The position numbers were made by a program, and so were the translations under genes. A model generated the notes under the pieces. That model was not told the origin of the DNA. It made no database searches and worked only from the letters and a program-made list of their open reading frames with translations. From NCBI GenBank assembly GCA_004123355.1, contig SCHM01000004.1:2946316-3010315 (forward strand): DNA of 64,000 bases. Reading direction: 5' to 3'. Every line of letters begins with the position of its first letter. Positions within the stretch are counted from its first letter, which is position 1. This DNA is from Amphirosellinia nigrospora (lineage: Eukaryota > Ascomycota > Sordariomycetes > Xylariales > Xylariaceae). Positions 39,410 to 54,362 of the stretch are shown here, piece by piece.

Positions 39410-42058
39410 TTTTAGCTTAAGGTTATTTTATATAACGCAGTTTTATTTAATTAATAATATTATAATTATTTAAAATAAAAAAGGATAAACTAAATATAAT
39501 AAAAGAAAAAGTAATATTTTATAGTTATAAGATTTATTAGATTTTATAAAATGTTTATATTTATATAAGCAAAATAACTAAAGTTATTTTCGAAGCTTAT
39601 AAATAGCTTTTAACTTTTAATAAGTTTGTTATAAATATTATAAGTTTTTAATCGTTTAAAGTTTTAATTTTAGTTGCTACTATTTTGTTAGGGTAATTTT
39701 TAATAATATAACCTTATTAGCTATATTTAAAGCATTTAAGCTTTTTTTTTATTATAATTTTTTTTTTAAAGTTAAATTTAAAGTTTAATTTATAATTTTG
39801 CTTTTATTATTACTTTTGCTACGATTTTATTTTTGTTAATAATATTATTACTAGATTTTTTTTTTTAGTTTTTCGATTCGGGCTTTTTTTTATACGGTTT
39901 TTAAAATTATTATTAAATTTATCGATTAAATTTAAATATAGCATTTTTTATATTTTATAATTTTAGTAATAATATTATACTAAACTATTATTTTATTTTT
40001 ATAATAGTTATAAATATTATAACTTATTAGTTTATATTTATTTTTCTTTTTAGTTTTTTATATTATTTTATATTTTTAAAGAATTTAAATATAAAAATAT
40101 TAGATTTTTTTATTATTTTATAATTAATAATATTATTTTATATGTTTTTTAGTATATTTGGCTTATTATACTATAAGTTTTACTAAAGATTTTTAATATG
40201 CGTGATTTTTTTTAATATTTTTAATTAGGTTTAAAAAGGCTAGTTTTAATATACTAGTAATTGCTTATACTAGTATTAATTTTTTATACGAACTAATAAA
40301 GTTTTAAGATTATATTTAATAGTTTTTATAGCAAATATAAATTATATTAATATATTAACTAGTTTTAAGCTTTTTTTAAATAGTTTTTTTTATCGAGCTT
40401 TAGTTTAAATTTGCGCTATTTTAGTTTAGTTTTATCTATAAAAAAGGTTTTTTTAAGTTTTTTGTAATAAATAATGCTTGTGTTTAATATAGATATTATT
40501 AGATTTTTTTGAATTTAACGATAATAATATAATAATAATAAATCTAAGTTTAAATTTAAAATAAAGGTAATTTTTCTCTTTTTTTGCTTTTAAACTCTTT
40601 TTTAGTAAATTACGCTTTAGTTTTTTTTTTATAAATTAATCGATTTAAATTTTTAGAAAATTTTTATTTTTATTACTTTATTCGAAAAGCTTAATGCTTT
40701 TTAATTATTATAATATTTTTTTATTATAAATATTTCAAATATAGCTTTATTAGCTAGATTAACTTAATCGACTAGATCGACTAGGTTAACTAGAACTGAT
40801 TTTATTTAATTTGCTTGATTTTTTTAGGTTATTTATAATTTTGTTAAACTTATTTTTATAAGCTTTATTTTATGTTTATATTAATAAATTGTTTTTCGAT
40901 TTTTTTTTTAAAGTTTTTAGTAATTTTATTATATTTTTTTTTTCTAGTATAGCTTGCTTTTATATATTTTAAAGTTATATATTATTATTTTTAATTATTA
41001 TTAAACGTTAATTTATTATTAGTTATTTTATTAAATAAGTATTAATATTTTTACTTTAATTTTTAAATTTGCGATAATTTTTTTAATTTTTTTGTTAGTA
41101 TTTATTAATTTAAATTAATAACTAAAAATAGCTAAAATATACTAATTAAGCGTTTTAAAGGTCGATTAATCGTAAAAATATATTAATTATTATATAAAAT
41201 AATATTAATACTAAAAAGCAATATTAAGTTAGTTAGCTTAATTAATATATTTATACTATTATATACTTTTAGTTTTTTAGTTATAAATTAAGTAGGCTAT
41301 TTTTTTACTAAATATTAGAAAATTTGCTTAAGTAGCTATAGCAGCTTAATATTTTTTTTATCCTGCGTAAAAAGGGCTCTTTTACGCGTGTTACGTAGTA
41401 TTTAGCGCATATATAAGCTACGTGCTATTATGCCATATAGCCACCCAAGTACTAGTGATTATATAATCTATTATTAGGCTAATTAAGTATTAGATATATA
41501 GCTAATATAGCTATATATTTATTTTATTTATTATTAATAATATTTTATATTATAATTAAAAATAGCTAAAAATAAATAAAATAATTTTATTAATAATTTA
41601 GCAAAATATTATAATATTTAAATTATAGCTTGTTTAAAATAATATTAAAATTAAATTAATAATAGTTATAAATTTATTTTTAAAAGTTTTTTTATATATT
41701 TTTAATAATAAAAAAATTAATTAATTTTTTTTATTTTATTATTATATTTTATAACTTTTTTAATAAAAAATCTATAATAATAATAAAATTAAATAGTTTA
41801 ATAATTTTTTCTATAAATTATTAGTTTATATTTATATAATATTTATTTTTATATTTTTAAAAAATTATTTATAATTAAAAAAAATTTATTATTATATAAA
41901 ATATAAATATATAATAAAAATTTTCCGTTTAAATATTTTTTTAAAATTTATTTTATAATTAATAATATTTTTTAAAAATATTTTTTTAAAAAAAAAAATT
42001 TTTTTATATTTATTATAAGTTTATTTTTTATATATTAGCTAATAATATATTATATATA

Positions 42059-43853
42059 ACGTACTATATAACATCTTATATATATAAGCATTTTATATTT
42101 TTTTATACTTTTTATTTTTATTTTTAAATATTTTAACAACTAATAATAGTACTATTATAAAAAAAAATAATCTATAGTTTATATTAAGCTATAGAACGCG
42201 ATAAAAAATTATCGTTATAACGCGCTATAAAAATTTATAACGTTTTTTAGTCGATTTTTTATATACGCTGCGATAAAATTCTATTAAAACAAACTAAATA
42301 GCTAGCAATATATAAATTATTAAAATTCGAAAAAAAATTAATCGTATAATATTATTTAATTTAAATTCGCGAAAATTTCTATTTAAATTAAATAATATTA
42401 AAAATATAGCTAATTAATTATATATATATAATATATTATTTTAAAATTAACTAAGCTTTAAACTTTATATAATAATTATTTAATTTTAAATACGTTTTAA
42501 TTATTAAATTAATTATTAATAAATTTTATATAAAAATTTTAATAAATATTAAAAATAATTTAAATTTATATAAAATATAATTAAGCTAAAATATTTATAA
42601 AATAAATATTTATAATTTTAATAAAATAAAGTTTATAATAAGCTAAATATTGTTTAAAATAGTTATAACGTTATATAAACGTTATAAATAACTAAAAACT
42701 ATTTAATAAAATAATTAAAATAAATAATTATTATTTACGCTATTTATTATAATAATTTTATTTTGCTATATTATTTTTAGCCAAGTTAATTTATTTATTA
42801 TTTTAATATAAAAATAACTATTTATTAACCGATTAAAAAATTAAAATAATAAAAATAATTAAACTATAAATAAAAAAAAAATATTTTAATTATTAAATAT
42901 ATTTATATTAATAAAATATTTATTGCTTTTTAATTTTAAATAGCTATAAAGTTATTATTTTATAAATTTAAATCGTACGTTAAAAAATATAAAATTATTA
43001 TTTTTATATTTTGTTTTTTATTATATAAACTTTAGCTTTTAAATATTAATTATTTTAGTTTTTTAAAACGGTTATATAATAAATAAATAATAAATTAGCT
43101 TAAATTTATATTATTTATATTAAAAAAAAAATTTTTTATATTATTTTATATTATATATAATATTATAATAATATTAAAAAATATTAAAAAAAACTTTCGA
43201 AAAGCTAGCTTATTTATTACGATTTAAAATATATTATTTTATAACTTTTATTTAAAAATTTAACTAAAATATTTTTAAAATTATCTAATAAACTTTAAAT
43301 TTAAAAGTTATAAATATTTTATAACGTAAAAAATATTAAATTATAAACTTAATATATTAATATAAAATTATATAATATTAAAATAGCTTTTTTATAATTA
43401 TTTTAAATATAATTAATTTAATTATAAAAAAATAAATATATTAAAATATTAAATTATATTATTTTAATTTAAATAGCTAAACTTTAAAAAATAAATTATA
43501 AACTAAGCTAATATTATTATAAAAAACAAACGGATTTAAATTAAAAAATATTTATTATATAAAAAAATAAAATTAAAAAACTAAAAAGCTATTAAAAACT
43601 AAATAAATAATAAAATATAATTAAATAATTATTATATAAAAAAAATATTATAAATAAACGGTGCTATAAAATTTATAGTAAGCTTAAATATAATACGCGT
43701 ATATATTAAAATAAAGTAAAAATATCTAGCAAAAGTAATTCCGATTAGTTTTAATTAATTTTTTATATTATTATTAAATTATATTAATTATTCGTACGAA
43801 AATACGAAAAAATATATAAAATGCTTTATATATAGGATGCTTATATAGTACGT
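42059..43853. mobile_element. Tc1/mariner-type DNA transposon, 1795 bp, RIP-degraded
   Basis: Terminal inverted repeats of about 40 bp start acgtactatataa and share catcttatatatataagc or close variants; TA duplications lie at 42057-42058 and 43854-43855. Length fits Fot1/pogo-like fungal elements (1.8-1.9 kb). Copy A2 has the empty site, atatatagctaaaat, at the matching place near 49.73 kb, which proves the insertion borders. No transposase frame survives RIP. Terminal sequence is shared with the foldback element at 21854, so that element may have been mobilised by this family. Confidence 0.85.
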
Positions 43854-45785
43854 TAGCTAAAATAATAATAATTTAAGCTTTTTTATTTATTAGAGTTTAA
43901 TTTTTAATAAGTATTTTTTTAAAATATATTTTTATTAATAATAATTAAAATATTTATTATTAAAAATTAATTATTATATTTTATTAGCGTTAAATTTAAA
44001 TAATCGGGCAAAATTATTATTATTATTGTTTATTTTTAAAATAAAATAAAAAGCTATTAAATAAAAAAAAAAAAAAAAAAAAAAGTTATAGCAGTAAATT
44101 TTTATATTTTTTTTATAAATTTTATTTTATTTATAATCGGTTATTATTAAATAATAAATTATTTAAAAATAATATTTATATAACGTTAAAATTAATATTT
44201 TTTTTTAAATATTTTAATATAGCTTTAATTATTAGTTAAAAAAATAATTTATTTTTAAACTTTTTTTTTTATTTAGTTTTATTAAATTTAGTTTTATTAA
44301 TTAAATAAATAAAAATAGTTTAAAACTTAGAAAATTTAGCTAACGTATATTAATTAAAATTAAATAATTAAAAATTAGTTTAGCTTTTTTATTACGGTTA
44401 ATATTAATATAAATTTTTTTAAAATATTTAAAATTTTTAAATTAATTAATACGTTAAAATAGTCGGATAAAAAATAAAAAAAAAAATCGTTAATTATATA
44501 GCTTTTAATATAAATTTTAATATTAGCTATTTTAGCTATATTATTATAAAACTAATTAGTATTAAATTTAAAACAATTTTATATAGTTTAAATTTATATT
44601 TTAAACTTAAATTTATTTTAATTATATTATTATAAAATAAATATTAATATTTTAGCTATATATTAGTTATTTTTTTATAATTTAATAAAATAAAAATTAT
44701 TTTATAATAATTTAATAAATTAATTATTTATTAATTTAAAATATTTAGGTTATTTTAAGCGTAATTATATTATTTAATTATTTTTTATAGTTTATTTAAT
44801 AATCGATTAATAGTTATTAGTTAGTTTATTATTAATTAAAGTTGTTTTAATTATAAGTTAAAAAATATTAATAATATATATTTATAATATATATTTTATT
44901 ATAAAAAATAGCAATTTTATTTTATTTTTTTATTTAATTAAATAAAACTTTATTTTATTTATTTAATTTTTTAAATATATAAAAATTAATAATAAAATAA
45001 TAATAAACTATTATTAAAAAAACGCGTATTTTTATTTTTAAAAAATAATAATAAATTTTTATATATTATTTATATTAGTTTAATTTATATTTTTATTAAA
45101 ATTAAGCTAAATTATTTTATTATAATATATTATAGTTTAAAATAAAAACTAAGCTTAATATTTTTTATTTATAGTTTTATATAATCGTTAATTAAATATT
45201 AAACCGTTTAATTAAAATTAATAATATTATATTAAATTTTTATTTTTAAATATATAATTATTAATAATATTATAAAACTATTATATTAAATTAGTTAAAA
45301 ATAGTTAGTTTTATAGTTTATTATTATAATTTTTATATAGTTAAAAAGCTAAAATATATATATTTTTTATTATTTATTAAAGTTTTATTATAAAAAACTT
45401 ATCGTTTTAAATATTTAAAGCAAATAAATTTAAAAATATTAATAAAAGCTTCGGTATATATAGCCGTACGCGCTTATTATTTAGTTTATTTTTAAAAAAT
45501 ATTTTAATATTTTAAGTTAAATTAATTATTTAGTTTAATTTAATTAAAAAATATTATAAAAGTAGTTTTAATATTTTATAATATTTTAAATTTTTATAAA
45601 TAATTACGCTTTATATATTTAAAAAAATAAACTTAATATATATAATATATTATATATAAAATCTATAAATAAAGTAAAAAAAAAAAAATCTAAATCTATA
45701 ATATAAGCAGCTACTTAAATACTCGCGTGGGGCAGCTACATTTACTGCCAGTGCCTGCCTTTATTCACTGCAACTGTATTCACTG

Positions 45786-45838
45786 CGAATGGCAGTCACG
45801 CATTTACTGCAAGTGGCAGTTACTACAAGTGGAGATTA
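45786..45838 (+). repeat. Hairpin subrepeats within the element A LTR
   Basis: Two 15-bp palindromes, ACTGC-gaatg-GCAGT (45782-45796) and ACTGC-aagtg-GCAGT (45806-45820), lie 24 bp apart, flanked by degenerate units (tattcactgcaactg, tactacaagtgg). All four LTRs of A1 and A2 keep traces of the array. Could be protein-binding or RNA-structure elements of the LTR. Confidence 0.6.
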
Positions 45839-47816
45839 CGGGTGCTATGGCTAGTAAGGCACAGCACCAAAGCCTGCAGATCCGTAACTTAGCGTATATA
45901 GCGATTATATAATATTTGTTGTTTTATTATATATAGTTTAAATTTAAAAAAAAATAAAATAAAAAAAATTAGTTATACGCGTTATTTTTCGGGTATAAAT
46001 TTTAATCGTTATTTTTGCTATAATTTTTTAACTTTTTATTATTTATATATAATATCCGCTTTTTTAAATATTTATACGTAATATATTGTTTTATATATGC
46101 CCGGCTATTATTTATTATACGAGCGTACTTTTTATAGTTTTTTAATAAATATTTTAATTTATAAAATAGTTTATTTATAAAAACTAAAGTTTTTAATATT
46201 TAGTTAATATATATTTAATAAATATATTAGCTAAGTTATTTTTATTATTAATTATTATATTTTAAAATTTTTTTTTTTTATATAATTTTTAAAAAATATA
46301 TATTTATTATTAATTTTTTTTTAAGTTATTTTTAGTTTAATTAAATAATTATATAACGATTTAAATCTAAGTATAAAATAATAAAAATTAAAAATAAATT
46401 AAATATTTTATAATTTTTTAAAATATTATATAAAAAATAATAATATTATTAAAACTATTAATTATATTATATAATTTATTAGCTAAAATTTTACGTAATT
46501 TTTTTATATTTATTTAAATTTTAATATATAATATTATTTTTAATTTTAAAATTTAAGTTTATTATATTTTTATATAAGCTTTAATTATAAATATAATAAT
46601 AAATTTAAACTATAAATTATATTTATTTATTTATAAATAATTTATTTATAAAATAAAAAACTTCGTATAATAAAAATCGAAAAAAATAAATATAAGCTTT
46701 TTTAATAAGTTATTTTTTATTATTTTATTTATTTATTTAATATTTTAATATTATATAATTATAGCTTAATAATTTAAGCTATAATAATAAATTATACGTA
46801 GTTTAAATTAATATATATTATTAATATATATTTTTTAGTTTATTAAAAATATAAATTTAAATAAATTTTTTTATATAAAAGTTAATTTTAGTTAAATTTT
46901 TAGCTTAGCTTTTTAAATTATTATAATATTTTATTTATATAAAAAATTTTTTGCTATTAAACTTAAATAAATATTTAAAAATAAAATTTTTTTAAATTCG
47001 CGTAAAGTTTTATTTATTTAAGTTTTTTTTTTTCGTATAATAAAAATCTAATATAATAAAACTTAACGTATTATTTATTTATATTTTAATTATTTTAAAA
47101 ATATTTAAATTATTATAATTAAAATAAATTATATATAAATATTTATATTTTAAATTTTTTAATATTAATAATATATTTTAAACTAATATAGCTTAAATTT
47201 AGCTAAACTATATAAAATTATAAATATATAAAATAATTTTTAAAAAATATTTTTTTTTAGTTTTAAAATAAATAAATATAAATATTATATAATAGTTATT
47301 TTTTAATTAAATATAAGCTTAAATAATATTTTTAAGTTTATATAAAATTTTAAATTTTATATAAAAATAAAACTAAATATTAAATTAACTATTAATTTAT
47401 TTATTAAATTATTAATAATTAAATTAAAATAATATTTTTTTATATATTATATTTTTATATATAAATTTAAACTTTTTATATAGCTTATAGTTTTTTTTTT
47501 AACTTTTATATAAAATAAAACTTAAAAATTATTTTTTTTTATAAATTTAAATTATATAATAAATTTAAAAACGTTTTATATAATAAGTTTATTAATTTTT
47601 TTATATCCGATTTTTTAAATAGTTTACTAAAAGTTATAATAATTTTATTTATATATAGCTTAATTTAATTTAAAAGCTTGTTTTTTTTTTATTAAAAAGT
47701 TTATAATATTTAAATATTATATAATAAATATATTTAAACGTTATATAATAATAAAGCTAAGTTTTTTTTTTTTAGCTAGTTATGTTTTTTTTAATAATTA
47801 TTAGCTATATAAATTA

Positions 47817-50800
47817 AGTTATAGATCTATAGGCTTAGTGGCTATGCCCCACCACTAGCCACAGCACCTGTAATTTCTACTTGTAATAACTGCCACTTGT
47901 AGTGAATGCATAACTGCTATTGCAGTGAATATAGTTGCAGTGAATAAAGGCAAGCACTGGTAGTAAATATAGCTGCCTTACGCAAATATTTAAGCAGCTA
48001 CTATATTATAATTTAAACTTTTTTTTTTTATTTTATTTAAATAATTATTTATATATATATTAAATGCATTTTTTCGAATATATAAGCGTAATTATTTATA
48101 AATTATTTAAATATAAAATATTAAAATTATTTTTATAATATTTTAATTAAATTAAAAAATAATTAAAATATTAAAATATTTTTTAAAAAAAACAATAAAT
48201 AAGCATATATAGCCGTACGTACTAAAGCTTTATTAATATTAAACTATTGTTTTAAATATTTAAAATAATAGTTTATAATAAAACTATAATATAAAAATAT
48301 ATTTATTTTAGCTTTTTAAACTATATAAAAACTATAATAAGCTAAAAACTAATTATTTTAATTAATTATATTATTATTTATAATTTATTAAAAAATTAAT
48401 ATTAATTTAAATAATAAAATATAGTTATTAACTATATAGTTTAATATTTAATTAATAATTACGTAAATTATATAAAAAACTAAATTTAGTTTTTAAATAT
48501 AAATTAATATAATAAATAATTTAGCTATAATAAAAATAAACTAAATTAATATAAATAATATATATAAAACTTTATTATTTTTAAAAAATAATATTTATTT
48601 ATAATAGTTATTAATTTAATATATATTTATTTAAAAAATTAAATAAATAAATAAAGTTTTATTTAATTAAGTAAAAAATAAAATAAAATTATTATTTTTA
48701 TAATAAAATATATATTATATTAATATATATTATTAATATTTTTAATTTATAATTAAAAATAACTTTAGCTAATAATAACTAATTAATAAATTATTAATTA
48801 ATTATTAAATAAATTATAAAATAATTAATAATATAATATTATTTAAAATAATTTAAATATTTCGAACTAATAAATAGTTAATTTATTAAATTATTATAAA
48901 ATAATTTTTATTTTATTAAATAATAAAAAAAATAGCTAAATATAGTTAAAATATTAGTATTTATTTTTTATAATATAATTAAAAATAAACTTAAATTTAA
49001 AATATAAATTTAAATTATATAAATTGCTTTAAATTTAACGCTAATTAGTTTTATAATATATGCTAAAATAATTAATATTAAAATTATATTAAAAGTTATA
49101 ATTAATAATTTTTTTTTTTATTTTTTATTTAATTATTTTAATATATTTATTAATTTAAAACTATTTTAAAATATTTCGAAAAAATTTATATTAACGTTAA
49201 CTATAATAAAAAACTAAAATTAATTTTTAATTATTTAGTTTTAATTATAATATTAGTTAAATTTTTTAAGTTTTAAACTATTTTTATTTATTTAACTAAT
49301 AAAATAAATTTAATAAAACTAAATAAAAAAAAAGTTTAAAAATAAACTTTTTTTCGATTAATAATTAAAGCTATATTAAAATATTTAAAAAAAAATATTA
49401 ATTTTAATGTTTATACGAAATATTATTTTAAATAGTTTATTATTTAATAATAACGATTATAAATAAAATAAAACTATAAAAAAAAACGTAAAAATTTGCT
49501 GCTATAATTTTTTATTTTTTTTTTTGCTTTTATTCGAATAATTTTTATTTTTTTTAAAACTAAAAATAATAATAATAATTTTACTTAATTATTTAAGTTT
49601 AATATTAAAATATAATAATTAATTTTTAATAATAAATATTTAATTATTATTAATAAAAATATATTTTAAAAAAATATTTATTAAAAAATTAAACTTTAAT
49701 AAATAAAAAGCTTAAATTATTATTATTTTAGCTATATATAATATAATCGGATATTAACTAGCTAATATATAAAAAATAAACTTATAATAAATAAAAAAAA
49801 ATAACTTTAAAAAAATAACTTTTTTTTAAAAAAATATTTTTAAAAAATATTATTAATTATAAAATAAATTTAATAAAAAAATATTTAAGCAAAAATTTTT
49901 ATTATATATTTATATTTTATATAATAATAGATTTTTTTAACTATAAATAATTTTTTTAAAAATATAAAATAAATATATATATAAATATAAATAATAATTT
50001 ATAAAAAAATTATTAAATTATTTAATTTTATTATTATTATGATTTTTTTTAAAAAAGTTATAAAATATAATAATAAAACGAAAAAAATATTAATCGGGTT
50101 TTTTTATTATTATTAAAAATATATAAAAAATTTTTAAAAATAAATTTATAATTATTATTAATTTAATTTATAATATTATTTTAAATAAACTATAATTTAA
50201 ATATTATAATATTTATTAAATTATTAATAAAATTTTTAAATTTTTATTTTAATTATTTTTAATTATAATATAAAATATTATTTAATAATAAATAAAATAA
50301 ATATATAGTTATAATATTTAATTTATTAATTTAATATTAATTAATAAAACTATAATTTTAAAATCGAAAAAATATAATATTAATAATAATAAAAAAAATA
50401 AAATAATATTTAAAAAATATAAACCGAAAATATTTATTTTAAAATATATAATTTAATATAAAAAAATTTTAATAAAATAAAATAAATAATATTTAATTAT
50501 TTTTGCTAAATTTATTTTTAAAAAATATAAATTATTTTTTTATAAAAAATATAATTTCGATTTTTATTTAAAAGTTTAATAAAAAAAATCTTTATTATAT
50601 AAAATAAATAATATTAATTAATATAAAAAAAACTAATAATTAAAATATTTATTTAAATATAATTATTTTTAATATAATAATAAAAAAAACTAAATAAAAA
50701 ATATTTATATTATTAGTATTAATAAAATTAATAAAATAATTAAAAAATTAAAAAAAAATAAAAACGATTTTTTAGAAAAAAAAATAAAAAATTAAAACAA

Positions 50801-53800
50801 AAAACGTAAAAAAAATATTTAAAAATATTAAAATTTAATACGCGTTTTTAGCTAAATAAACTTTAATATATTTATTATATTATTTATAAATAAACTATAA
50901 AATAAAATTTATTAAAATAAATTTAAAATTAATTTAAACTATAATTTTTTATATAAAATATTATTAAACTAAAAACTATATAAAATTTTAATTAAAAACT
51001 TATATAAAAGTTTATTAAGCTTAATAATATTTTATAATATATTTATTTTATTTATAAAAAATAAATAATAAGTTTTATTTTTATATAAATTATTATAAAC
51101 TAACAAAATTACGAAAAAAACTAATATTTATTTTTTTTATTAAAAAAACTTTAGCTTATATTATTAAAGCAAAAATTTTTACCCGATTTAATATATAATA
51201 AATATTTAATTATATTTATATATTATTTAAAATAAAAATTATATAACGTTTTATATAAAATATATATATATTAATTATTAGTATTATTGTTTAATTTTAT
51301 TAACGGATTTTTAATGTTTAATAATATATTAATAATATATTATTTAATTTTTTAAACGATTTTTATACGTATATATTAATAACGTTATATTTATTTAAAA
51401 ATAATAAAAAATATATTATTTATATATATTATATTAAAATAATTAATTTAAGCTAAATTATAAATTAATTTAAAAAAGTTTAAATTTTTATATTATTAAA
51501 ACTAAGTTTTTAACTATATTATTAATATTAAAAAAATTCGAATAAATTTTACTAAAATTAATATTATATTAAAATAAAAACTTTTATATCGGTTAAAAAC
51601 GTATAATTTTTTTTAAAATTTTATAATTTTTATTATAATTTTATTAATATTTAAATTATATTATTACGTTTTTAAACTAATTAATACAAAAAATATATTT
51701 TTATATAAACTAAAAAATATAAAAAATTATTTTATTATTTAAAAAACTTTAATACGTTTTTTTTGCTAAAATATTTCGATTATAATTTATTAATAAAAAT
51801 TAAAACCGATTTTTTAATAACGTTAGTTTTAATATATTATTATAACTATATAATAAAACTTAATATTTTATATATTTTTCGAAAATATTTTATAATATTA
51901 AATTAAACTATAATATTTATAATAAAAAATTACTAATAATTATATTATACTTTAAAATAAAAACCTAAGCTAATTAATAACTATAATAAGCTTTTTTAAT
52001 ATTTATTAATAATTAAATATTAAAATTTTTTAGTAAAAATAATACTTTAATTTAAATAAGCTAAATAAATTAACTTTTTTTTAAAATATTTTTTTAATAT
52101 TATTTTAAAAAAAATAATATTAATTAACGTTTTATTATAAAATAAAAAAATTAATAATATAAAAAGCTAAAAAAAAACATAACGCTATTTTATAATATTT
52201 TAGTTAATAAATAATATAATATAACTAATTTTTATATAAATAAAATTATATTAAATAAATTTTATTAAAATAATATAAACTAAATATTTTTATAAAATTA
52301 TAATTAATCGAATAAATTTTTAAAAAAAACCGTAAAAATATAAATATAAAATTTATTATTAATAAATAAAAATAATAAACTAAAAAATTTATAAAAGCTA
52401 AAAAACAAATTAATTATATTTTATAAACGTTTAATTATTTTTAACTTTTTATATTTAAAAATATATTTTATTAAAAAACATATTATAAAATATTTATTAT
52501 ATATTTAAAAAATAAAATATATAAATTAATTATTAAACGTTATTAATAGTTTAAACTAAATAAAAATTATAATCGTTATATAATAAACTATATAAAATAT
52601 AAACTTATTAAAATATTTAAAATAAAATTTTTAATAAACTTATATTTTTTTTAATATTTAAACGTATATAGCGCTATTTATTATTAATTTTAAATAAATA
52701 TTTAAAAATAAATAAATATAATAATATATTAATTATAATAAATTATTTAAATAAATAAATAAATTATATTTTATATTATAAAAATAATTATAAAAACGTT
52801 ATTAAAATATATTATAAAAAACTTTTTTAAGTTTTTAGAATATTTATAACTATAATATTAAATTATAGATTTAGTTTATTTTTACTTTTATAAATAAATT
52901 ATATAACTAATAAATATAAATATACTAGTTATTATAAAATATTATAAAACTATAAAATAAGCAAAATTATAAATAAATATATTAATTAAAAATTATAACT
53001 ATATATAAATTATTATTAAAATAATTAATTTAAATATATATTTATAATAAATTATATTTAAATATTAATTTTATATTTTAATAAAATTATTATTTTATAA
53101 AATTAAAATAAGTTTTTAATACTATTTAATTTCGACTAAAAAATTAAACTAAAAAAAAAGCTATAAAAACTTTTTAAAAAAAAAAAATAATTCGAACAAT
53201 ATATAAAAAAAATAAAAAAAATAGTATATTTATTAAATTAGCTAAAAAAACTTATAATATATTTAAAATATATAATTAATTAAGCTAATAAAAGTTAATA
53301 TAAACTTAATTTTAATATAAAAATTATATATTAATTTTAAAAAAAAAATAGTTTTAAAAATAAACTATTTATTAAATAAGCTAGATTTTTTATAATATAA
53401 TAAAAGTTTAAAATATATAAAAAATAAAAATACTTTTATATTAAATATTTTTATAATTTAAAAAATATTAAACTTTATTATATAAATCGACTATAAAAAT
53501 ACTTAAATAATTTATTATTAAATTAAAAAGTAAAAAACTTAAAAAAAAAATAATAAAACTTAAAAATAAAAAAAGTTTATTATTAAAAAAATATAAATAT
53601 TTTAATTTTATTATTAAAGTTATAATATTAAATAAATTAAAAAAGTTAAACTTTAATAATATATAATTTTAATAAAAACTTTAAAAATAATATAAAAATA
53701 TTAAAAAATTTTTATAATATAAACTTTAATTTAACTAAACTTTTAATAAAATTATAAATATAGCTAAAATAGCATAAAAAACGAAATTTAATAAACTATA

Positions 53801-54362
53801 TTTAAATAATAATAAAGCTATATATAAAAAAAAAATAGCGTAAAAAAAAAACGCGTAAAATAAAAAATATATAAATATATATAAGCTTAAATATTATATT
53901 AAATAAAAAAACTTTAAATAACGTATAAAAAAGCTAATATAATAATTTAATAGTATAAAAGCTTTATAAAAAGTTATATTAGTAAAAACCCGAAACGATT
54001 TTTTTTTTTGCTAAAAAGTAGTCGCGATTTTAACCCCGGTTAAATTATTCTTTTTTTTTAAAAAGGGTAATTATAGATCTACAAGCTTTAATAGCTATGC
54101 TTTACTATTAGCTATAGCACCCGTAATCTTTATTTATAATAACTACTATTTATAATAATGCATAACTGCTATTTATAGTAAATATAGTTATAGTAAATAA
54201 AAGTAAGCACTAGTAATAAATATAGCTATTTTATGCGAATATTTAAGCAGCTGCTTATATTATAGATTTAAACCTTCTTTTTTTTTACTTTATTTGTAGA
54301 TTTTATATATAATATACTATATATGCTAAAGCTTTATTTTTTCGAGTGTGTAAAGCGTAACT
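47817..54362 (-). mobile_element. LTR retrotransposon fossil A2, uninterrupted
   Basis: 6546 bp, reverse orientation. LTRs 47817-48093 and 54069-54362 with the same ends as A1. An exact 5-bp duplication aatta lies on each side (47812-47816 and 54363-54367). It splits D2. It serves as the reference copy that reveals the B and mariner insertions in A1. Fossil with pervasive breaks. Confidence 0.82.

Larger units (their letters stand above)
33821..41507 (+). mobile_element. LTR retrotransposon fossil B, inserted in A1
   Basis: Direct repeats of about 314 bp at 33821-34133 and 41193-41507 begin tataaaa and end ttaata, consistent with TG...CA ends after RIP. A 5-bp duplication tagct flanks it (33816-33820 and 41508-41512). 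The uninterrupted site is seen in A2 near 50.3 kb. An LTR TATA box (catatataagc) suggests plus orientation. Total 7.7 kb. It contains repeat E near 35.65-36.22 kb. Fossil with pervasive breaks; superfamily not determinable. Confidence 0.78.
29752..45889 (+). mobile_element. LTR retrotransposon fossil A1 (hosts element B and a mariner)
   Basis: LTRs of about 290 bp at 29752-30041 and 45602-45889, with inverted ends agttacg and cgtaact. The flanks tagca (29747-29751) and tagcg (45890-45894) fit a 5-bp target duplication. Removing the two inserted elements leaves about 6.6 kb, the length of copy A2. A TATA-like box inside the LTR suggests plus orientation. The 3' LTR is strikingly less RIPed than the 5' LTR. 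Superfamily not determinable. Fossil with pervasive breaks; younger than D2, which it interrupts. Confidence 0.75.

Noticed and set aside
45727-45912. 61-codon ORF, the only one in the AT block
   Set aside because: It lies in the RIP-spared end of the A1 3' LTR and reads through repeat units; three other LTR copies lack it.
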